From Tenacibaculum sp. 190524A02b (GTDB lineage Bacteria; Bacteroidota; Bacteroidia; Flavobacteriales; Flavobacteriaceae): a stretch of 64,000 nt of DNA. Under the pieces are notes generated by a model. It was not told where the DNA came from. It did no database searches and saw nothing but the letters and a program-made list of their open reading frames with translations. Location of the stretch: positions 3,352,001-3,416,000 of the forward strand of contig NZ_OZ038525.1 in assembly GCF_964036645.1 (NCBI RefSeq). The letters are read 5' to 3'. The translations under genes and the position numbers were made by a program. Positions 28,258 to 38,173 of this stretch are shown here, one piece after another; the stretch's first letter is position 1, and each line of letters opens with the position of its first letter.

Positions 28258-28325
28258 CGTAAAGTCGAACTCATTTTAAGTGCAAAAATGAGTTCGACTT
28301 TTTAAACCAAGCGTTCGACTTTACG
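28258..28325 (-). promoter_or_regulatory. candidate AraC-type operator / alternative hairpins
   Basis: GTTCGACTTT occurs as direct repeats at 28292-28301 and 28313-28322, exactly 21 bp apart, and inverted at 28261-28270. The left arm can pair with the proximal copy (17-bp arms, 28261-28277 with 28285-28301) or with the distal copy (14 bp), giving mutually exclusive hairpins. Spacing of 21 bp is typical of AraC-family half-sites. Confidence 0.5.
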
Positions 28326-28336
28326 TTAACACACTA

Positions 28337-29461
28337 TTAAACAATAGATTTCCTATACTGAGTAGGTGTAGTTCCTGTATGTTTTTTGAATGCAGTATTA
28401 AAAGAAGATTTTGAATTAAAGCCAACTTCATACAAAATTTCTAATACTGTTTGCTTACTTTTTGTGCTATCTTTTAAAATTTCTTTTGCTTTTTCTATTC
28501 GGTATTCATTTATAAAATCAAAAAAATGTTGTTTTAAATCTTGATTAATCAATACTGATAAATCTCGCATAGGGATATTTACTTGTTCTGCTAAATTTCG
28601 AATAGTAAGTGAAGGATTTAAATAAGGCTCTTCTGTATGCATATACTTTTTTAAATACACTATTTGTTCCTTATTTTTTGTCTTCTCATCTTCAATCATT
28701 ATTTCTTTTGATGTACTTAAATTCACATCAATTCCTCTAAATAATTTTGGAGAAATAAGCGCTTTAAAAAACAACCAAAAAACAAAGAACATTCCAAAAA
28801 GCAGCATTATTATTCTCCAAATTTCTATGGTTTGTGTTGTATATTCCCCATCTCTAACCATTCCTTTAATAATAGTTATTACCGAACCTATAGCCATTAT
28901 AATTAGCAGTTGCTTTAACCACTTATAGTTTTTAAAATCATTTTCATTTGTATGATTTTCTAACAATAACTTACGGTATCTTAAAACATAATATATATAA
29001 GCAACAAAATAGACAAACGAGATACAATGCCCTAAAACTGTAAAAACAACTACTTCAGGGTTCTCATTAAAGTTATTATAAAACTGAATTTTACCATTAT
29101 AATCTGCTAAAAAAAAGTTAGGGAATAGTACTATTATATTAATTAACCATGGTAATAAAAGGATTAAATGCTTTTTTTTCAACCTAAAGTTGGAGTAGAT
29201 AACAGATAAAATATACAAAAAAAGCAAAGGTTCTTTAAAATGCGAAAGCTTCATTCTTAACATATCAAACATCAAATTAACTTCTCCAAAAAAATGATAA
29301 AAGAATGCGGTACAATCTAATGCTACAACTATTAAGTATAGCGATAATAATATATTACTTAGTTTTTTACTAGTTTTTACTGTTAATAAAAACACTGAAA
29401 AAACTAAAAGAAGTAATGAAAAAACAAAAGCCAACACTCCTATTACAACTGTATTTTCCAT
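28337..29461 (-). CDS. membrane-bound AraC-family regulator
   Basis: 374-residue regulator with seven or so N-terminal membrane helices (residues 5-245) and a C-terminal AraC/XylS DNA-binding domain (about 270-372). The two helix-turn-helix units are visible: LTIRNLAEQVNIPMRDLSVLI, then TVLEILYEVGFNSKSSFNTA with the family ending KKHTGTTPTQYRKS. Such proteins are presumed to sense a membrane or periplasmic signal. The outer-membrane receptor gene lies 143 bp downstream and is the likely target. Confidence 0.88.
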   Translation of the reverse strand: MENTVVIGVLAFVFSLLLLVFSVFLLTVKTSKKLSNILLSLYLIVVALDCTAFFYHFFGEVNLMFDMLRMKLSHFKEPLLFLYILSVIYSNFRLKKKHLILLLPWLINIIVLFPNFFLADYNGKIQFYNNFNENPEVVVFTVLGHCISFVYFVAYIYYVLRYRKLLLENHTNENDFKNYKWLKQLLIIMAIGSVITIIKGMVRDGEYTTQTIEIWRIIMLLFGMFFVFWLFFKALISPKLFRGIDVNLSTSKEIMIEDEKTKNKEQIVYLKKYMHTEEPYLNPSLTIRNLAEQVNIPMRDLSVLINQDLKQHFFDFINEYRIEKAKEILKDSTKSKQTVLEILYEVGFNSKSSFNTAFKKHTGTTPTQYRKSIV

Positions 29462-29558
29462 GAATTAATTTATATTACCTTATTTTTTAAAATACTTTTT
29501 CTTCTAAAATTTAGCATCTACTAAAACCTACAAATCAAATATAATTGTATTATTTTAT

Positions 29559-30338
29559 TTAAGGTTTACGATTTATAAAACCTACTAAAACTCTAAGCAA
29601 CTCTTCTTTATCTTCAATATGACTCATATGTCCATTTGGTAAAATAATTAATTCAGTCTCTGTTCTTTCAGCTTCTTTTTTTATAGATTCAAAATTTAAT
29701 ACCGGGTCTTTTTTCCCTACAATAATCATTCTTTTTGAAATTAGTTTTAAAGCCAATTCTTTATTTTCTCGTAAACGCATTCCTTCATTAGATGCTATAT
29801 AGCCTCTAATCGATGTTTTTAATGCTTGTTTTAAAACTTCATTTATTTCAGCTGCATATTTTTCTTTAGATAATTGTGTAAACAAATTTGGTATCGACAT
29901 TTGCACCATTTTATGAAAGTTTTTAGGAACCATTTTATTTGCTTTCTCTCTAATTTCCTTACGTTCATTAGTATCTTCTTGTGCCGTAGAATTTAATAGG
30001 CAAATTCCTTTTACATTTTTAAAATACTTTTCTGTAAAAGCCAAGGCTACATAACCTCCCATTGAATGTCCTATTAAAAAACAACGTCTAACCTTCAATT
30101 GCTTTAACACTTCTTTTACTGCATCTGCCATCTCTTCCATTGTATGAACATACCCTAAACAATCTGTTTGTCCATGACCTAATAGATCAATACAAACCAC
30201 TCTCTTAGTTTTTGATAATTCAGATGCTATATCTTTCCACATAGAGGTGTTTTCTAAAAAACCATGCAGTAAAACAATAGTGTTACCTGTACCTTGTACT
30301 GTATAAAAAACAGAAGCTCCTTTATAACTTACAATCAT
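29559..30338 (-). CDS. alpha/beta-fold hydrolase
   Basis: 259-residue cytoplasmic alpha/beta hydrolase. The nucleophile elbow is GHSMGG (about 89-94), the oxyanion motif is LLHGFLEN near residue 24, the acid is in GKKDPVLNF and the catalytic histidine in LPNGHMSHIED. The set is complete for an active esterase- or lactonase-type enzyme. The substrate is unknown. It is divergent from brnQ, with a TATCTTTG -7 box (minus, 30363-30356) between them. Confidence 0.85.
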   Translation of the reverse strand: MIVSYKGASVFYTVQGTGNTIVLLHGFLENTSMWKDIASELSKTKRVVCIDLLGHGQTDCLGYVHTMEEMADAVKEVLKQLKVRRCFLIGHSMGGYVALAFTEKYFKNVKGICLLNSTAQEDTNERKEIREKANKMVPKNFHKMVQMSIPNLFTQLSKEKYAAEINEVLKQALKTSIRGYIASNEGMRLRENKELALKLISKRMIIVGKKDPVLNFESIKKEAERTETELIILPNGHMSHIEDKEELLRVLVGFINRKP

Positions 30339-30355
30339 TTTTAATGTATATTGGA

Positions 30356-30369
30356 CAAAGATAAATTTG
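30356..30369. promoter_or_regulatory. overlapping divergent -7 boxes
   Basis: Minus-strand TATCTTTG (30363-30356) for the hydrolase and plus-strand TAAATTTG (30362-30369) for brnQ share their TA bases. No good -33 TTG is found for either at the usual distance. Confidence 0.45.
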
Positions 30370-30376
30370 TTATATC

Positions 30377-31645
30377 ATGAACAAAACGAAAGATGTATTA
30401 ATAACTGGATTTGCTTTATTTTCTATGTTTTTTGGTGCTGGAAATCTCATTTTACCTCCATTACTAGGTAAAAATGCGGGTGATTATTGGTTTTTAGTTA
30501 CTGTTGGTTTTTTTATTACTGCTGTTTTTATTCCTATTCTTGGAATTTTAGCACATGCGAAGCTTCAAGGTACTATGTATGATTTTGGTAAAAAGGTCTC
30601 TCCTATTTTTAGTATTGCATATTGTTTTATTGTATACCTTATTTCTATTACGCTACCAGCTCCAAGAACTGCTTCTGTAACACATGAAATGGCTATTGCT
30701 CCATATTTTGATTTATCTTCTTTATTCACAAGTACTATTTATTTTGTTCTTGTTTTTCTATTTGTTATAAATAGAACTAAAGTTTTAAATCTATTAGGAA
30801 AACTTTTAACACCGCTTATCATCCTAATTTTATTAGCTATTATTTTAGTAGGTATTTTTATAGCACCCAATACCATGGAACCAAGTATTTTTAAAACACC
30901 TGTTATTGATGGTTTATTAGAAGGTTATCAAACTTTTGATGCTATTGGTGCTGTTGTGGTTGGTGGCGTATTAGTGATATCAATGAATTTTAACAAAAAT
31001 GCTTCTTTTGAAGAAAAAAAATTGTTGATAACCAAAGCTGGTTTTATTGCTGGTTTAGGCTTATTAATTATTTATGCTGGATTAATTTTTAATGGTGCTT
31101 TATTCAATGCTTCTTTTCCTGAAAAAGCCACTCGTGCAGAAATATTATCTTCTTTAAGTACACAAACATTAGGTACTATTGGTACTACATTTTTAAGTGT
31201 TTTAGTTGCCTTGGCTTGCTTTACCACTGCAGTTGGTATTATTACAGGTACTGCGGATTATTTTAAAGGGTATTTTAATAATTCTCAAAAAGCGTACCTA
31301 ATTACCGCTATTATTAGCTGTATTTTAGGGGTTGTAATTGGTCAGTTTGACGTACATTATATTATTAATATTGCATTACCTGCTTTGATGTTCATTTACC
31401 CAATTACTATTATTCTAATTTTATTAAACATTCTACCTAACAAACTAGCTTCTGATCTTGTTTTTAAAATAGTAGTTCTAGTAACTTTTGTATTTAGTAT
31501 TCCAGATTTTTTGCAGTTTGTAGTTGATAAGGATAAATTAACAGGAATTATTAATTTAATTCCATTAGCAAAATATCATTTAGGTTGGGTACTTCCTGCT
31601 GTTTTGAGTTTTGGATTTGTTAATCTTTTAAAAGCTAAAAACTAA
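30377..31645 (+). CDS. brnQ: branched-chain amino acid carrier
   Basis: 422-residue, 12-helix inner-membrane transporter of the LIVCS family, importing leucine, isoleucine and valine with Na+ or H+. The N-terminal signature FALFSMFFGAGNLILPPLLG is clear, as are the PAPRTASVTHEMA loop and the AVGIITGTADYF segment. It is a single gene, ending 2 bp from the convergent gene at 31648. Confidence 0.93.
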   Translation: MNKTKDVLITGFALFSMFFGAGNLILPPLLGKNAGDYWFLVTVGFFITAVFIPILGILAHAKLQGTMYDFGKKVSPIFSIAYCFIVYLISITLPAPRTASVTHEMAIAPYFDLSSLFTSTIYFVLVFLFVINRTKVLNLLGKLLTPLIILILLAIILVGIFIAPNTMEPSIFKTPVIDGLLEGYQTFDAIGAVVVGGVLVISMNFNKNASFEEKKLLITKAGFIAGLGLLIIYAGLIFNGALFNASFPEKATRAEILSSLSTQTLGTIGTTFLSVLVALACFTTAVGIITGTADYFKGYFNNSQKAYLITAIISCILGVVIGQFDVHYIINIALPALMFIYPITIILILLNILPNKLASDLVFKIVVLVTFVFSIPDFLQFVVDKDKLTGIINLIPLAKYHLGWVLPAVLSFGFVNLLKAKN

Positions 31646-31647
31646 CA

Positions 31648-33573
31648 TTATTCTAATCGTTTTTTGATTACGGTTGTTTTTGTTAGAATACGTTTCAAAA
31701 GTCCTAATATTTCTATTTGCCTTTCTTCTGTTGCTTGTAAAGTAGCATTTTGTGTTATGTTTTGAATAGTTACAGTAGGGGTTACGCCATTAACTTGCTG
31801 TAAGATGCCTTCATTTTTTTGAAGTATTTTTTTAGTTAAAAACAAAATATCATCTTGATTATTTGAAGTAGCCGGTTCTTCTATAGGTGCCTGATAAACC
31901 ACAAATTTATAAATATCTTCAGGTCCGGAAAAGTCTTGTTCTGTACTCCAATCGGTATAACCATCTCTTGTAACGTCTATTCTAACATTAGTACTACTAA
32001 ACTGAGTTACACTATTACTTTCTCCTGTGTAATTAGTAAGACTTAAAAAAGTATTACTTGGGGTCACTGCATTATCCGTAATGGTTAAATTGGCATTGGT
32101 TAAATTGGTAATACTAATAAATTTATACAACTGTGCAGCATCTTGCAAACCTACATTCAAATTATTTAGGTCTGCTATACTAGAAGTAACGGTACTTTCT
32201 ATTTTTACAAACTTATCACACGGTGAAAGAACTGCTGTTCCACTAAGTACTAACTGGTAATCATCTATACTTAAAACATCTGTACTAGGTTTTGCAAAAA
32301 CCTCATATATTGTTGGCTCAGTTAGATTACTTAATTTATTCAACTTAATAAAATCATACAGTTCACAAAGTGTTCTGTTCTCAGAAATAGTTACGGTTTT
32401 AGATGCATGATTAATGTTGACACCTGCATAAGCTCCTACGGTAGTTGTATTTGTTTCACTTATAAATTCATCATCCGTTACTACAAGATTGTCTGTAATT
32501 GGTGCTGTAAAATCTCTATCTAAAGCAATATAGTTCTTCAAATAATTAGGAACTACAATTACAGACATTCCTCTATTAAAATTTAAAGCTACCGTATTGT
32601 CTATTCGTAATATTTCTTGTGTGGGGATTGTCCCTTGAGCATCGGTTGTTAATGTATAATCAAAACTATTACCGTTAATATTATATAATGCAACTGTCAA
32701 TCCATTTAGTGGTGTAAGGTTTGGTGATCTTAAGGTAAGGTCATGTGTATAAAATTCTTGTACTGGTAAAGTACCACCGCCAGAATATCCTGTCCATCCA
32801 GCTGGCTTAATTGGGTTTACAAAAAAGAAATCTACATTTCGTGGGCTAAAATTCCAATTGGTGGCATCCCATTCCATATCAAAGGTTTTAAAATCTCCTT
32901 GTGAGCCCGAACCTCCTACCATTCTTGTAACACCTTCCAACTTTAAATTATTAATAATCTCCGTTTCTCCAGCTAGTCTAGCTCCAGGCTCAAAATTCAA
33001 ACCTCCTGCTGCATTGGTTATAGTAATATTATTTAAAGTGGTATTGGTTTGAAAGTGTAAAAAATCACTTCCGCCATAACTTACAAAAGTTACATTATCC
33101 ATGTTGAAGCTATAACTTCCATTATTAAAAAAGTCACTTCTACCACTAACAACTCCTTGCAAATAAAACACTCTTGTAAAATTAGCAGTATACGCTTGAT
33201 TAAAAGAATGTAGCTTCTGACTTCCGCTATAATGTATGGTAATATCTGTAAGGTTTACTGTACAATTACTCCTTGGTGTATATCTAAACACATTTGGAAA
33301 ATGGTAAACCGCATTATTATCTGTAAACGTTGCATTGTTATTAATTACCAACTCTGCATTAAAAGTAATATCTCTATTGGTAACAGTTCCTGTGGTTGGG
33401 TTTGCCTGAACAAAAGTTCTTAAATCGTCACCAGTTTGTGTTCCTTGAATAATGATAGAAGCTCTTGCGCCTCCTGGACCACCTGGGTTATAGGACGGAT
33501 TAAGGGTTATTTGAGAAAACACACTAACCGATATTCCTAAAAATAGAAACGTACTAATAAAAAAACACTTCAT
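31648..33573 (-). CDS. secreted protein with C-terminal coiled coil, unknown
   Basis: 641-residue exported protein I do not recognise. It has a signal peptide (1-21, SVFSQ), then a long Thr/Asn/Val-rich region (about 25-560) with short beta-strand periodicity (NITITNAAGG, NLTDITIHY) suggesting a right-handed beta-helix or stacked beta-sandwich fold, and a C-terminal helical segment (about 570-641) with heptad-like Leu/Ile spacing and QNITQNATLQATEERQIEILGLL. No type IX secretion C-terminal domain is obvious. The gene begins 11 bp after a smaller secreted-protein gene, so the two form an operon. A surface or adhesive role is conceivable but unproven. Confidence 0.7.
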   Translation of the reverse strand: MKCFFISTFLFLGISVSVFSQITLNPSYNPGGPGGARASIIIQGTQTGDDLRTFVQANPTTGTVTNRDITFNAELVINNNATFTDNNAVYHFPNVFRYTPRSNCTVNLTDITIHYSGSQKLHSFNQAYTANFTRVFYLQGVVSGRSDFFNNGSYSFNMDNVTFVSYGGSDFLHFQTNTTLNNITITNAAGGLNFEPGARLAGETEIINNLKLEGVTRMVGGSGSQGDFKTFDMEWDATNWNFSPRNVDFFFVNPIKPAGWTGYSGGGTLPVQEFYTHDLTLRSPNLTPLNGLTVALYNINGNSFDYTLTTDAQGTIPTQEILRIDNTVALNFNRGMSVIVVPNYLKNYIALDRDFTAPITDNLVVTDDEFISETNTTTVGAYAGVNINHASKTVTISENRTLCELYDFIKLNKLSNLTEPTIYEVFAKPSTDVLSIDDYQLVLSGTAVLSPCDKFVKIESTVTSSIADLNNLNVGLQDAAQLYKFISITNLTNANLTITDNAVTPSNTFLSLTNYTGESNSVTQFSSTNVRIDVTRDGYTDWSTEQDFSGPEDIYKFVVYQAPIEEPATSNNQDDILFLTKKILQKNEGILQQVNGVTPTVTIQNITQNATLQATEERQIEILGLLKRILTKTTVIKKRLE

Positions 33574-33584
33574 ATTTTATATTT

Positions 33585-33986
33585 TTAATTATAGGTTAAT
33601 GCTGCAACCGCCACCAAAGTTGTGGGTTGCGTGCCTGTTCCCATTGCTAAAGTTTCTGTATTAATATCACTTTTATGATACCTACTCACCATCCAATCAT
33701 TCGTATTTATTCTCACTGAAACATAGATATAGTCATTATCTTCAAATAGTAATTCGTTAGTGATTACGGGAGCATTATTCAATATTTTAACCCAATTGGC
33801 TCCATCATAGATATACATACTTTTTTCAGCATCTACATATACCATATTTCCATTATTAGCACCAGTTATACCAGTAGCATCAGTCAAATTTGGCACTACT
33901 GGAACGCCCATTAAGTTACCACTATCAAACTGACTTAAAACTATTAACGAATTAAAAAAGAATATCAGCGTAATTATTTTTGCCAT
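33585..33986 (-). CDS. small secreted protein, unknown
   Basis: 133-residue protein with a signal peptide (MAKIITLIFFFNSLIVLSQ). It contains a NGNMVYVDAEKSMYIYDGANWVKI segment of the kind seen in many flavobacterial surface proteins, where it links repeats to a beta-rich domain. In-frame ATG codons at 33995 and 33992 are alternative starts. It is translated just ahead of the 641-residue secreted protein, and both are small-residue rich, so they may work together at the cell surface. Confidence 0.6.
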   Translation of the reverse strand: MAKIITLIFFFNSLIVLSQFDSGNLMGVPVVPNLTDATGITGANNGNMVYVDAEKSMYIYDGANWVKILNNAPVITNELLFEDNDYIYVSVRINTNDWMVSRYHKSDINTETLAMGTGTQPTTLVAVAALTYN

Positions 33987-34073
33987 ACACATCATTTTTC
34001 AAAAAACCACTAAAAAACAAGGTTTTAGAATTATAAATATAAAAAAATGAAACTTAAAGTCTTTATAAAAAGA

Positions 34074-34103
34074 AAAAAGACACACTAAAAAGAGCGTCTT
34101 TTT
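34074..34103. terminator. bidirectional terminator after the 34148-34645 gene
   Basis: Arms AAAAAGAC and GTCTTTTT with a 14-nt loop; T-rich on both exits. It lies 45 bp past the stop of the outer-membrane protein gene. Confidence 0.6.
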
Positions 34104-34147
34104 ATTATATTTTTCAGCAACTATGAATATTTTTTAGTTGTTACTTT

Positions 34148-34645
34148 CTAGAATCTATACCCAACATTAACTCCAGCCCTTGGTACAACTGCATAAGAGT
34201 CTTCCGCAAACATATTCCTAGCGGCTCCTGCATATATACCAACTACAAAACCTCCATTAGATATATATTTAGTACCTACAGCTAACCCTAAAGCTCCGTC
34301 TGTATATTTTTTATAAGCCTTTGCTCCTGCTATATCTATTTCTTTTTCTCCTGTATTAATTCCTAAAAATACTTCTCCAAAATGATTCCAATTACGGTTA
34401 CTAGTAAAGTAATGACGGAAATAGGGTGTAAACATTTGTTTTTCGTTATATCTAAAATCAGCTGATACTTTTTCAAAGTTGAACAATGCAGAAAGTCCTA
34501 CTGAAGATTGATCACTTAAATAGTATTCGTAAGATACTTCTATTGTTTTCATCACCAAAGCATCTGCTAAGTCTAATTTTATTTCCTGTTGTGCATTCAC
34601 TAAAGAGCTAGCAAAAAGTAACGCTGCTACTACTATTTTCTTCAT
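34148..34645 (-). CDS. small outer-membrane beta-barrel protein
   Basis: 165-residue protein with a signal peptide (1-18, LVNAQ) and an eight-strand-like barrel pattern ending GVNVGYRF with the terminal phenylalanine typical of outer-membrane proteins. Motifs such as EVSYEYYLSDQSSVGLS and YFRHYFTS resemble DUF3575-type barrels of Bacteroidetes. The function is unknown. A TAAGTTTG promoter box (minus, 34706-34699) lies about 55 bp upstream, and a terminator follows, so it is a single-gene unit. Confidence 0.75.
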   Translation of the reverse strand: MKKIVVAALLFASSLVNAQQEIKLDLADALVMKTIEVSYEYYLSDQSSVGLSALFNFEKVSADFRYNEKQMFTPYFRHYFTSNRNWNHFGEVFLGINTGEKEIDIAGAKAYKKYTDGALGLAVGTKYISNGGFVVGIYAGAARNMFAEDSYAVVPRAGVNVGYRF

Positions 34646-34707
34646 GTGTATTTTATTTTATTACTATAATATTTCTGTATGATGCAATTATAATACCACA
34701 AACTTAC

Positions 34708-37700
34708 TTAAAAAATAGCTTTTAATTGAACAGAACCTGTATGTATTGCTTGAACATCTTTACTTTTTCTGCCAAAATAATTGAGTGATAGGTTTAAAAT
34801 GGCTGTTAACTTTTGATTCCATTGTAAGTTCCACGTATAGTTTTTGCCTGCCTGAAGCCCTTCAAGCATTTGATACGCTACTGGTGAATTGGTATTTCCA
34901 GTAAAGTTATTTAGAAACATTGATACATCTGCACTTAATTGGTTTTTCTTTTTACTCATAAAAAAGTAAGAAGCTCCTAATTTTTGCTGTTGCAATTTCT
35001 CAAAATTTAAAAGTCTGTTTTCCTTGTTTTTATAATGATAAGAAACAGAAAACTTATGATCTTTACTATATAAAAAAGTCAGTTTTGGCTGAACCTCTTT
35101 GCTATCAATTATATAATTTCTATTGGCTAAATTTTCGGTTTGTAGTTTATTTTCTGCAATAGAACCTTTGGTTTCAAACAACCAGAATTTAGTTAGTTTA
35201 TGCTGCCATTCTAATTGATGGATAAAGGAATTACTTTCTTGATTTCCTATAGAAAATTGTTGTTTGTTTTTTGATCGTCCATAGGTATAAATCCACGTAT
35301 TTTTTTGAATGCCTTTATTAATGTAAAAACTATTTCTAAAATTAAAACTTAATCCCAACAGTGCTGTTTCTTCTGTATTAAAAGGATTCCAATGAAAACT
35401 AGCTTTATCTCGAATACGTTCATTATCAATAGACAGATATGTTTGATTATATAAATATGAAAATATACTTTTTGTTCCTTTTTTAGTTTTCCAATGGGAA
35501 GGGTTTAACGTAATAGCTTGTTTCCATTTTACACGTTGGGTTGGCAAAAATCGAATATTAGGCAGCGCTATTCTTAAATAGGTAGCTTGATCTTGAAATT
35601 GTGCTACCTCAAATTCATTAAACTGCTGTTCACCATCATTATTATAGTCTATCCAAGTATAATATCCTTGTCCTGGTTCTGTTTTTATATATACAAAATC
35701 TTGTCGTGCTATATTCCCCGAAGAAGTTTCATAACTGGTATTCAGCGTCAAGAAGTTTTTAAAAAACCGTTGATTATAATTAAGCCTTGAATTTAAAGCG
35801 GTCTCGTTAGCTGAAAAGCTATTATTTGTAATTCTATAGTTAGCATACACAGATAAATTAGTGCGTTTGTTTTGAATTAACTTACTATCTATATACCATG
35901 TTTTTCTGCTATTTATATGAGTAAATGTATTGTTTCTAATACTGTCATTGGTTCGGTAATTAAAACCCGTTTTTACAAATACTTTTGCACTGTCGCCTAT
36001 TCCATAAAACCCTTCATATTCTTGAAACTGATGATTGTTAGCATCAAAATTATTAGTAGTTATTTCTTTTTGTGAATTGGTTTCAAGGTTTACAAAACCA
36101 CCAACCCATGATTTTTTAAGACTGTGAACTGCTTTGGATTTTACTCTGAAGAATTCTCCTTTTTTGGTTGTTGTTTTATTTTGCAGCCAACTTCCATTCA
36201 ACCAAAAACGAGTACTATCTATTTTAGTAACTGCTTTTAAAACATGTTTATTTCCTGAAAAGTTATTAGTGAAATTTAAATGGTGAAAACCATACGAAAA
36301 CGCTGTTTGTTTTTTATTATCTATACTAAACGTGGTTCCTATTTCATGCTGATCACCTAGCGTATTTACCAAATTCCAATCTCTATTAAACTCTACTGCT
36401 TGAAATCTTTGAACGGTTTGAAAATTATCTTGAATAAATTTATAATCTACATTGCTAGTTACGCGCCATTTTTTATCTAACAATCGTTGTTTCCATCCTA
36501 GTTTTGTAGCCAAGCGTTGATTTTTAGCATCGCCAATTGTTGAAAATAAATTGGCATCTTGGTCGCTATATGCTAATTCTGCTTTTATTATTGTTTTTTC
36601 TGAAGGTGAGTAACCAGCATTTACCACAGCCACTTGAAGTTTTGTAGGCGGAATTAATTGTACCACTGGATTAAAACTCCCTAAATTTTCTCCAACATAT
36701 TTATAAATGGTTCCAATAGCAATGGTTTTATCTATGGCATAGGCTCCTTCATTTATGCCAACATTAGAAAATAGTACTGAATATACTTCATCATTTTCAT
36801 TAGTTGTATATTCAAAAAATTCTACTCCTGCAGTTATTGTTTTTTTATATTGGATTCTATTTACAGAAAATTCATCGGCAAAAGCACTAGGCGTTATCAT
36901 TTTTTCTACATCATTACCTGCATCTGCCAAAGTTTGCTTTTGATTATCGGTTAAGCTTTGTTGTATAGGCTGATTTTTAGCATCGTTTTCATTATAGAAA
37001 AACCCTGCTATCGAAAATTTTTCACCTTTATATTGTGCTTTTTCATAAGTAATAAAACGTGTGTAATTTCTATCTGAATATTGAAATTCTATACGCACAC
37101 GCATATCATTAGTTATTGGGTATGTGGTGTTAAACCTTATTTCTCCAAGATTATAATCTATTACATAGTGTTTATTAGTTCCTCTTTCTATTAGGGTTCC
37201 ATTTACATACACCCTATCACTTCCTTCTACCATAATAATTGCCGACTCATTGTTAGAACCAAAAATTTTATACGGCCCTTGGTTTCCTTCTATTCCTGTA
37301 AAATTAAACGTAGAAAACTTACCTCTAACAATGGCTCCAGATGCAGATATATTTGTTTCTTTGTTTATATTGGCGGCTACTTCTATTCCTGATACTTGTT
37401 TACTGAAATTTAAAAAATAACTATCCTTATTTTCTAAGCTTACATCTCCTCCTTTTACACGCCAATTTTTACTGTATAACTCTACAAAAATCCGATCAAA
37501 ATCCGTAACGTTTTGTGAGTATCCGTTTTGCTGTAACGGAAAATTGGTATCAAAAATATTAGCTCTTATCCCCACTTTTTCTGAAAGTTTTCCTGAAATA
37601 GTTAAATCTAAAGACGAATTGGTCACCGCATTTTGATTATTCCCTGCTGTAACACCACGGGTAATAAACCCTTTGGTTTCTAAACCTTCAAAAAGGCGAA

Positions 37701-38085
37701 CATTTTTTGTTTTTTTATTGGTAGTTTCACTATAGAGTTTCCCTGTATTTTGAGTACTTTCTACAATTAATCGTTTGTCAAATGGTGAATATGTTTTGGT
37801 AATAAATTCTGGATAACGATAGTATTCTATAACAATATTTGGATGCTTTTCTTTATCAATTATCAGCTGCGACAATCCAAAGTTTACCTTATAGTTTTCT
37901 GGAGCAATGACTTTTCCTTCCTGTGAAAGGATTTTAAATTTTGTAGGATTGATACTTACACTATCAATTTGAATGGTATCATTTTTTACAGCTATTTTTT
38001 TTAATTGAAATTCTTTTGGTTTCGTTTGTGAATATCCAACTACTCCCAGCATAAAAAACAAAACACAAAAGATTTTATTCGTCAT
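34708..38085 (-). CDS. large outer-membrane beta-barrel protein, unknown
   Basis: 1125-residue exported protein: signal peptide (1-19, GVVGYSQ), an N-terminal beta domain (about 25-130, KILSQEGKVIAPENYKVNF and IVIEYYRYP), a segment with VEGSDRVYVNGT and DYNLGEIRFN, and a long C-terminal part of alternating strands with aromatic girdles, ending SVQLKAIF. No plug or TonB box is seen, so it is not a classical TonB receptor. I know of similar unnamed proteins in flavobacteria but not their function. A surface export or assembly role is a guess. Confidence 0.65.
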   Translation of the reverse strand: MTNKIFCVLFFMLGVVGYSQTKPKEFQLKKIAVKNDTIQIDSVSINPTKFKILSQEGKVIAPENYKVNFGLSQLIIDKEKHPNIVIEYYRYPEFITKTYSPFDKRLIVESTQNTGKLYSETTNKKTKNVRLFEGLETKGFITRGVTAGNNQNAVTNSSLDLTISGKLSEKVGIRANIFDTNFPLQQNGYSQNVTDFDRIFVELYSKNWRVKGGDVSLENKDSYFLNFSKQVSGIEVAANINKETNISASGAIVRGKFSTFNFTGIEGNQGPYKIFGSNNESAIIMVEGSDRVYVNGTLIERGTNKHYVIDYNLGEIRFNTTYPITNDMRVRIEFQYSDRNYTRFITYEKAQYKGEKFSIAGFFYNENDAKNQPIQQSLTDNQKQTLADAGNDVEKMITPSAFADEFSVNRIQYKKTITAGVEFFEYTTNENDEVYSVLFSNVGINEGAYAIDKTIAIGTIYKYVGENLGSFNPVVQLIPPTKLQVAVVNAGYSPSEKTIIKAELAYSDQDANLFSTIGDAKNQRLATKLGWKQRLLDKKWRVTSNVDYKFIQDNFQTVQRFQAVEFNRDWNLVNTLGDQHEIGTTFSIDNKKQTAFSYGFHHLNFTNNFSGNKHVLKAVTKIDSTRFWLNGSWLQNKTTTKKGEFFRVKSKAVHSLKKSWVGGFVNLETNSQKEITTNNFDANNHQFQEYEGFYGIGDSAKVFVKTGFNYRTNDSIRNNTFTHINSRKTWYIDSKLIQNKRTNLSVYANYRITNNSFSANETALNSRLNYNQRFFKNFLTLNTSYETSSGNIARQDFVYIKTEPGQGYYTWIDYNNDGEQQFNEFEVAQFQDQATYLRIALPNIRFLPTQRVKWKQAITLNPSHWKTKKGTKSIFSYLYNQTYLSIDNERIRDKASFHWNPFNTEETALLGLSFNFRNSFYINKGIQKNTWIYTYGRSKNKQQFSIGNQESNSFIHQLEWQHKLTKFWLFETKGSIAENKLQTENLANRNYIIDSKEVQPKLTFLYSKDHKFSVSYHYKNKENRLLNFEKLQQQKLGASYFFMSKKKNQLSADVSMFLNNFTGNTNSPVAYQMLEGLQAGKNYTWNLQWNQKLTAILNLSLNYFGRKSKDVQAIHTGSVQLKAIF

Positions 38086-38173
38086 ATTTTATCAACGTAA
38101 TGAACGCAAAAATAGTTTAATTGGTGTAAAATGAACAAGAAGCACGGTTTTTAAATAATTCGTTGTTTTAAAA

